Assembly: GCA_964401835.1 (NCBI GenBank)
Contig: CAYNZP010000009.1
Coordinates: 49,157-113,156, forward strand
Direction: 5' to 3'
Length of the DNA: 64,000 bases
Source: CAYNZP01 sp964401835
GTDB taxonomy: Bacteria > Planctomycetota > Phycisphaerae > SM23-33
In this document: in pieces, positions 59,251-64,000 of the stretch
Layout: each line of letters opens with the position of its first letter
Numbering within the stretch: the stretch's first letter is position 1
Program-made: the position numbers and the translations under genes
The notes under the pieces: generated by a model
Told to the model about the DNA's origin: nothing
What the model saw: only the letters and a program-made list of their open reading frames with translations
Database searches by the model: none

Positions 59251-60349
59251 TAAAAAAGTCGAAAAAACAGTTAGAGTCGAACTCGGCAGGCGAAGCTACG
59301 ACATTCACGTCGGGGCCGGACTTTTAGACCAAATAGGCTCGGTCGCAGCCGAAATTCGCAATGTAAGTTCTGTTGTAGTCATTTCGGATTCAAACGTAGC
59401 GGAACTTTTCGGCGGTCGTGTTATAGAGTCGCTCAAATCTGCCGGCTTGAGAGCAACTCTTATCGACTTCCCAGCCGGAGAGAAACACAAGTCCCTGATA
59501 ACATACAGCCATCTTTTCGATGAGCTTTTCGCGGTCTCACCAACCATCGACCGGGGCTGCCTCATAGTCGCTCTGGGCGGTGGAGTAACCGGAGACCTCG
59601 CGGGTTTCGTCGCAGCAACGGCCTTGCGTGGACTTAAATACATACAATGCCCCACCACCCTACTAGCCGATGTGGATTCATCCGTCGGAGGCAAGACTGC
59701 CGTCGACCATCCGGCCGGTAAAAACCTTATCGGCGCTTTCCACCAACCCAAAAGCGTTATTATTGACGTTGCAGTCCTCAAGAAACTTCCCATTGAAGAA
59801 ATCCGCAGTGGATTGGCAGAATGCATTAAACACGCCTTCATCCGTGACGCCGACCTGCTGGATTTCATTGAACAAAATGCTGAGGCCTTGCTGGCATGTG
59901 ATGCGGATATAATGACCGACCTTATCGCCAGAAATGTTGCGATCAAAGCTGCCGTTGTATCCGGAGACGAGCGGGAAACCGCAGCCCGAGCGCATCTCAA
60001 CTTCGGGCACACTGTCGGGCATGCACTGGAAACACTGGCTGGATACGGCAAGATAACCCATGGACAGGCTATAGCGCTCGGAATGATAGTAGCCGTTCGG
60101 ATTTCGGTGGCACGAAGACTCATTGAAGAGCAGGTCGAGACGAGGTTGAAAAACGTCCTCGAAAAACTTGGCCTGGAAATCAAGACTTCCGGTTTCAATG
60201 CAGCTGAAATATGGAACACAATGCAACACGACAAGAAGGTACGAGGCGGCAAGGTCCGGATGGTTCTGCCTACTGAGATTGGCAAGGTGGACGTTTTCAA
60301 CGACCCGACAGCTGACGAAGTCGCAAATGCACTGAAGTCCATTAATTGA
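59237..60349 (+). CDS. aroB: 3-dehydroquinate synthase
   Basis: 370 residues. GGGVTGDLAGFVAAT (NAD loop), PTTLLADVDSSVGGKT, the zinc-ligand stretch ECIKHAF and LNFGHTVGHALE identify AroB, second step of the shikimate pathway, making 3-dehydroquinate from DAHP. Its product feeds chorismate, used by the pabB found elsewhere in the window. Overlaps the previous gene and is 26 nt from pyrD. Confidence 0.97.
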   Translation: MNKSNKKVEKTVRVELGRRSYDIHVGAGLLDQIGSVAAEIRNVSSVVVISDSNVAELFGGRVIESLKSAGLRATLIDFPAGEKHKSLITYSHLFDELFAVSPTIDRGCLIVALGGGVTGDLAGFVAATALRGLKYIQCPTTLLADVDSSVGGKTAVDHPAGKNLIGAFHQPKSVIIDVAVLKKLPIEEIRSGLAECIKHAFIRDADLLDFIEQNAEALLACDADIMTDLIARNVAIKAAVVSGDERETAARAHLNFGHTVGHALETLAGYGKITHGQAIALGMIVAVRISVARRLIEEQVETRLKNVLEKLGLEIKTSGFNAAEIWNTMQHDKKVRGGKVRMVLPTEIGKVDVFNDPTADEVANALKSIN

Positions 60350-60375
60350 TTTTTTTGAACGCAGAATTTTTAAAA

Positions 60376-61326
60376 ATGACTGACTCCAAAACAAAAGTCA
60401 CTCCTGACCTGGCCATAGATATTGCCGGCGTCAAACTTGCCAATCCACTTATGACAGCAAGCGGCACGTGCGGCTATGCGAGTGAATATTCAGATTTCGT
60501 CGACCTTGGTCAACTCGGCGCCTTCATTACAAAATCCATATCTCTCAAGCCTCGAATCGGCAACGACTATCAGCGAGTGGTAGAAACACGCGCCGGCATG
60601 CTCAACGCCATAGGCCTTGCCAATGTCGGGCTTGAAACGTTCCTGGGCGAGAAGGTTCCCCAACTCGCCAAACTCGGCCTGCCTGTGTTCGTAAACGTCG
60701 CTGGCACGGATATCGAAGACTACGTAGCCGTTGCCGCCGCCCTGGAAGATGTCGATATCGTCAAGGGCGTTGAACTGAACATCTCCTGCCCGAACGTCAA
60801 GGCAGGTGGCATCCAGTTTGGCACAGACCCCCAGCAGGTAAAAGTTATTACCTCCGAACTCCGCAAGGTCTGCAAAAAAAACATTCTCATCGTGAAGCTA
60901 TCGCCGAACGTTACGGATATCACCCAGACAGCCGCCGCTGCCGTCGACGCCGGTGCGGACGCCTTGAGCCTGGTCAACACATTTACGGCAATGGCAATAG
61001 ATATCGAAAAACGCCAGCCTATGCTGGCAAATGGCACGGGCGGGCTTTCCGGCCCGGCTATAAAACCCATAGCGGTTTACATGGTTCACAAAGTCTATAC
61101 CCAGGTCGCCAGGTCCGCCGGTGTCCCGATCATCGGTATTGGTGGAATCCAGTATGCTCATGACGCCCTGGAATTCCTGCTGGCCGGAGCTACGGGCTTG
61201 GCTGTCGGAACGGCTCTTTTCATAAACCCAGGCTGCCTGACAGATATCCGCGATGGCATTGCGGAATATCTTCAACGCCACGGCCATAGCCGCATCAGCG
61301 ATATAATCGGAACGCTTGAGTCGTAG
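60376..61326 (+). CDS. pyrD: Dihydroorotate dehydrogenase, class 1B catalytic subunit
   Basis: 316 residues from ATG 60376 (a TTG at 60346 is open upstream). FMN barrel: PLMTASGTCGY, the catalytic Cys in NISCPNVKAGG (class 1 uses Cys; class 2 uses Ser), and VGTALFINPG. The ASGTCGYA start suits class 1B, which works with an electron-transfer subunit PyrK to NAD; pyrK is not in the window. It oxidises dihydroorotate to orotate in pyrimidine synthesis. Follows aroB by 26 nt. Confidence 0.93.
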   Translation: MTDSKTKVTPDLAIDIAGVKLANPLMTASGTCGYASEYSDFVDLGQLGAFITKSISLKPRIGNDYQRVVETRAGMLNAIGLANVGLETFLGEKVPQLAKLGLPVFVNVAGTDIEDYVAVAAALEDVDIVKGVELNISCPNVKAGGIQFGTDPQQVKVITSELRKVCKKNILIVKLSPNVTDITQTAAAAVDAGADALSLVNTFTAMAIDIEKRQPMLANGTGGLSGPAIKPIAVYMVHKVYTQVARSAGVPIIGIGGIQYAHDALEFLLAGATGLAVGTALFINPGCLTDIRDGIAEYLQRHGHSRISDIIGTLES

Positions 61327-61487
61327 GCGGACGCTTTGTTACGAGTTTTTGTGTTTTTCGAAATTTTTCAGAAATATTTCATAATTCTCGCCTTCAAAAT
61401 TTCAAATTCTTCCAAATCTCCACAAATGAGGATATAATTCGGTGCTTCAAGTGGGCAGTTTCTCTGTATCTGAAAAGGAATCAGATC

Positions 61488-62804
61488 ATGAAGGTTTTCA
61501 TGCTTGGCTGGGAGTTCCCGCCGCACATAAGTGGTGGCTTGGGAACAGCTTGCTATGGAATGACAAAGGGGCTCGACGCTATCGGTGTCGAAGTCAGTTT
61601 TGTATTGCCCACAGCGATTCCTGTTAGTGCGAGCAGCCATGTATCGTTCCGTTCCCCTTCCGACCTGCAAAAAGGGGCAACACAGGAAATATCGAGCGTC
61701 TTTGAGCATGTCGAGTTGCACCGCGTGCAGGCTGCGCTTCAACCGTATGGCAATCCAGAAAGTTACGAAAAATTCATAAAAGAACAACGCTCCAGGACGC
61801 AGCAAGTCGAAATCGAGGGCGAAGAGGTCGAAATCCCGAAACCAGCCGTACCATCGGGCTCTTTTAGTGTTGGCGGGGGAACCCACTACGGGGGCGACCT
61901 GATGACCCAGATCAACCGCTACGCCCGCCTCGCACAGCAAATTTCCCGCAACGAAGATTTCGACGTAATCCACGCCCACGACTGGATGACCTTCCCGGCT
62001 GCGATGGCCGTCAAGGCGACAACCGGCAAGCCTCTCGTCGTGCAAATTCACAGCACCGAGTTCGACCGCTCGGGCACCAACGTGAACCAACAGATTTACG
62101 ACATCGAGCGGATGGGGATGCACGCAGCCGATAAAGTCGTCTGCGTCAGCTATCTTACCAAAAACATCGTAACCTCCAGCTTTGGCGTTCCGGACTCTCA
62201 GGTTGAGGTCGTCTACAATGCCATAAGCCTGCCCGATAACGGCAACTGGAAAATGAAGCCAATTAAACCCAAGGAAAAGATAGTGCTTTTCCTCGGCCGA
62301 ATCACCATGCAAAAAGGCCCGGAATACTTCCTGCGGGCTGCCAAGCGGGTCGTTGAGAAGTTCAAGGACGTCCGCTTCGTCGTTGCCGGCAGTGGCGACA
62401 TGATCCGCCAGTGTGTTCACGAAGTTGCCGATCTGAAAATCGGCAGATACGTAACTTTCACCGGCTTTTTACGCGGGGACGACGTGGCGAAAGTTTTCAG
62501 CATGGCTGATCTTTACGTCATGCCCAGCGTATCCGAGCCGTTCGGCATAGCACCTTTGGAGGCTCTCAGCCATAACGTGCCGGTGATAATCTCCAAGCAA
62601 TCCGGTGTTTCCGAGGTACTTACCCATGTGCTCAAGGTCGACTTCTGGGATACCGAAGAGATGGCCAACAAAATTCTGGCTGTTTTGCGGCACCCACCGT
62701 TGCAGACCGCTTTGAAACAACATGGGCATATTGAAATGAGAAAATTCTCATGGAACGACACTGCCGAAAAGTTGAAGGATATTTACGCCAGCCTCATGGC
62801 ATAA
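61488..62804 (+). CDS. Glycogen-synthase-like GT (GT4/GT5)
   Basis: 438 residues; AAAGGA about 9 nt upstream. Starts MKVFMLGWEFPPHISGGLGT, the glucan-synthase N-terminal pattern, and has FLGRITMQKGPEYFLRAAKR with the E-x7-E loop MPSVSEPFGIAPLEALSHNV. These enzymes extend alpha-glucans from ADP- or UDP-glucose, or make trehalose-like glycosides; the branch is not decidable. Its GH57 neighbour on the same strand supports alpha-glucan metabolism. Confidence 0.88.
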   Translation: MKVFMLGWEFPPHISGGLGTACYGMTKGLDAIGVEVSFVLPTAIPVSASSHVSFRSPSDLQKGATQEISSVFEHVELHRVQAALQPYGNPESYEKFIKEQRSRTQQVEIEGEEVEIPKPAVPSGSFSVGGGTHYGGDLMTQINRYARLAQQISRNEDFDVIHAHDWMTFPAAMAVKATTGKPLVVQIHSTEFDRSGTNVNQQIYDIERMGMHAADKVVCVSYLTKNIVTSSFGVPDSQVEVVYNAISLPDNGNWKMKPIKPKEKIVLFLGRITMQKGPEYFLRAAKRVVEKFKDVRFVVAGSGDMIRQCVHEVADLKIGRYVTFTGFLRGDDVAKVFSMADLYVMPSVSEPFGIAPLEALSHNVPVIISKQSGVSEVLTHVLKVDFWDTEEMANKILAVLRHPPLQTALKQHGHIEMRKFSWNDTAEKLKDIYASLMA

Positions 62805-62910
62805 ATTCAGCGTTGTAAGTTTTTATTTCGATTGCATGTTTTCAATAATTTTGACCTCATCGGTGAATTTTCTTGACCGTTGGGGGCAATTTGTGCACTT
62901 AATAAGATAA

Positions 62911-64000
62911 ATGGCTTCCGTAGTTTTTTATTTTCAGGTACACCAGCCGTTTCGGCTGAGGCGTTACAGTATCTTCGATACCGACTCGAACTATTTCGAC
63001 GACCGTAGCAATGAAGATATCTGTCAGAAGGTCGCGCGCAAATGCTACCTGCCGTCCAACGACCTGATGCTCGAACTTATCGACCGCTTTGAAGGGAAGT
63101 TCCGCATCAGCTACTCTGTTACCGGCACGATCATAGAGCAGTTCCGAAAATGGTGCCCCGAAGCCATAGACAGTTTCGTCAAGCTTGCCGAAACCGGCTG
63201 CGTAGAGTTTATCTCCGAAACTTTCTTCCATAGCCTTGCGTTTCTCTACAACCGCGAAGAGTTCGTAGCCCAAACCGAAAAACACTCCAAACTGATAGAA
63301 GAGCTTTTCGGGCAGAAGCCGCGAATTTTCAGAAACACCGAGCTGACATATAACAATGACGTCGCGAAAGTTGTCGAGGATATGGGCTTTGACGCCATCC
63401 TTACCGAAGGCGCCGACCACATTCTCGGCTATCGCAGCCCGAACTTCATCTACAACCCGCCAACATGTGCCAACCTGAAGATGCTGATGAAAAACTATCG
63501 CCTCTCCGACGACATGGCCTTTAGGTTCGGCAACCAGGGCTGGGAGGAATGGCCGCTGACGGCTGACAAGTTCACCAACTGGGTAGACCAGATTAACGGC
63601 TGCGGCTATGTCTGCAACCTGTTCATGGACTACGAGACCTTCGGCGAGCACCAGTGGGAAGACACGGGTATCTTCGACTTCCTGCGACATCTGCCTGAAA
63701 AGATTTTTGCCACCGACAAGAATGACTTCCTGACAGTCTCCGAAGCCGCCGATCGCTACCCAAGTGTCGGCGAAGTTGACGTGCCGCACATGATATCCTG
63801 GGCCGACACCGAACGCGACCTCAGTGCCTGGCTGGGCAACAACATGCAGGCCAACGCTCTGCACGATGTTTACGAGCTGCACGATTTGATTATGTCAACT
63901 GACGATGAGACCATCATCGATGACTGGCGGAAGTTGCAGACATCTGACCACTTCTACTACATGTGCACCAAGTGGTTCGCCGACGGCGACGTTCACAAGT
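62911..64000 (+). CDS. GH57 alpha-amylase/4-alpha-glucanotransferase (C-terminus off window)
   Basis: First 363 residues; runs off the right edge. ATG 62911, no strong Shine-Dalgarno. GH57 signatures in order: QVHQPFRLRRYS (His11), EFISETFFHSLAFL with the nucleophile E103, RNTELTYNNDV, and FMDYETFGEHQW with the acid Asp. Cuts or transfers alpha-1,4-glucan. It lies 106 nt after the glycogen-synthase-like gene, likely for making and mobilising a storage glucan. Confidence 0.92.
   Translation, partial: MASVVFYFQVHQPFRLRRYSIFDTDSNYFDDRSNEDICQKVARKCYLPSNDLMLELIDRFEGKFRISYSVTGTIIEQFRKWCPEAIDSFVKLAETGCVEFISETFFHSLAFLYNREEFVAQTEKHSKLIEELFGQKPRIFRNTELTYNNDVAKVVEDMGFDAILTEGADHILGYRSPNFIYNPPTCANLKMLMKNYRLSDDMAFRFGNQGWEEWPLTADKFTNWVDQINGCGYVCNLFMDYETFGEHQWEDTGIFDFLRHLPEKIFATDKNDFLTVSEAADRYPSVGEVDVPHMISWADTERDLSAWLGNNMQANALHDVYELHDLIMSTDDETIIDDWRKLQTSDHFYYMCTKWFADGDVHK

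Noticed and set aside
59305..60342. 345-residue open frame on the minus strand
   Set aside because: Ser/Arg-rich shadow of aroB.
62899..63882. 327-residue open frame on the minus strand
   Set aside because: Antisense to the GH57 gene, which shows all family motifs.

Overview
The window looks like a piece of a chromosome from a Gram-negative-type bacterium of the Planctomycetota, most likely class Phycisphaerae (inference, not proven). The reasons are the mixture of DAP-type peptidoglycan genes in a partial dcw cluster, lipid A/LPS-type genes (LPS-kinase-like proteins, GT9 heptosyltransferase-like, LAB_N protein, HpnK/ChbG deacetylase), DUF4091 and heparinase-type carbohydrate proteins, an H-X9-DG/prepilin-like protein next to an ECF sigma factor, and many short operons that switch strand. 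GC is moderate. No rRNA, tRNA or CRISPR array was found. There is one 10-N assembly gap (47872-47881).

Layout. 1-6581 (minus): dcw cluster read as mraZ, a small unknown gene, rsmH, a LysM protein, an ftsL-like gene, ftsI, murE, murF (cut by the window edge). 6864-9878: a GT4 glycosyltransferase, divergent deoC, and a convergent GH130 glycoside phosphorylase. 10037-11249: a DUF2089-type HTH gene with a membrane partner, then a 575-base non-coding stretch carrying a 10-bp-phased GGGCAG repeat. 11250-15053: a two-domain nucleoside diphosphate kinase, an MBL hydrolase and an FHA-GAF histidine kinase, ending at a bidirectional terminator shared with gyrA. 15053-20230: gyrA, GT2, HpnK-like deacetylase, LAB_N protein. 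20230-24115: gluQ, a possible deoxyhypusine-synthase-like protein, tmk, holB. 24219-29327: an ABC exporter with an inserted PDZ-like domain and a DUF4091 lipoprotein. 29339-34710: pabB, a precorrin-2 dehydrogenase and hemA on plus; nif3-like and a pabC-like gene on minus.

34721-39267 is the most unusual part. It holds a phage-type terminase large subunit with a four-cysteine insertion, an ABC-ATPase/GNAT fusion, an ASCH-domain protein, a tandem-HTH protein and an XRE-S24 self-cleaving-type repressor. No capsid, portal, tail, integrase or lysis gene lies nearby, so this is a compact terminase-centred module rather than a recognisable prophage.

39264-46034: nikR, then cell-envelope genes (GT4, a tandem LPS-kinase fusion, GT9, DUF2062) and small conserved genes (DUF2617-like, DUF502, thioesterase). 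46089-50883: an archaeal-type FMN glutamate-synthase-like protein, the assembly gap, dnaA with a perfect DnaA box upstream, and a GNAT protein. 50905-56060: a heparinase II/III-like protein, a GAF-sigma54 activator, and an ECF sigma factor paired with an anti-sigma/prepilin-like fusion. 56309-60000: a TetR regulator with a clear operator, a TPR lipoprotein, an unknown membrane protein. 59237-64000: aroB, pyrD, and a glycogen-synthase-like GT with a GH57 amylase (cut by the window edge). Several functions are spread across the window but connect: folate/aromatic supply (aroB, pabB, pabC), heme/siroheme (hemA, precorrin-2 dehydrogenase), dTTP and replication (tmk, holB, gyrA, dnaA), and envelope building.
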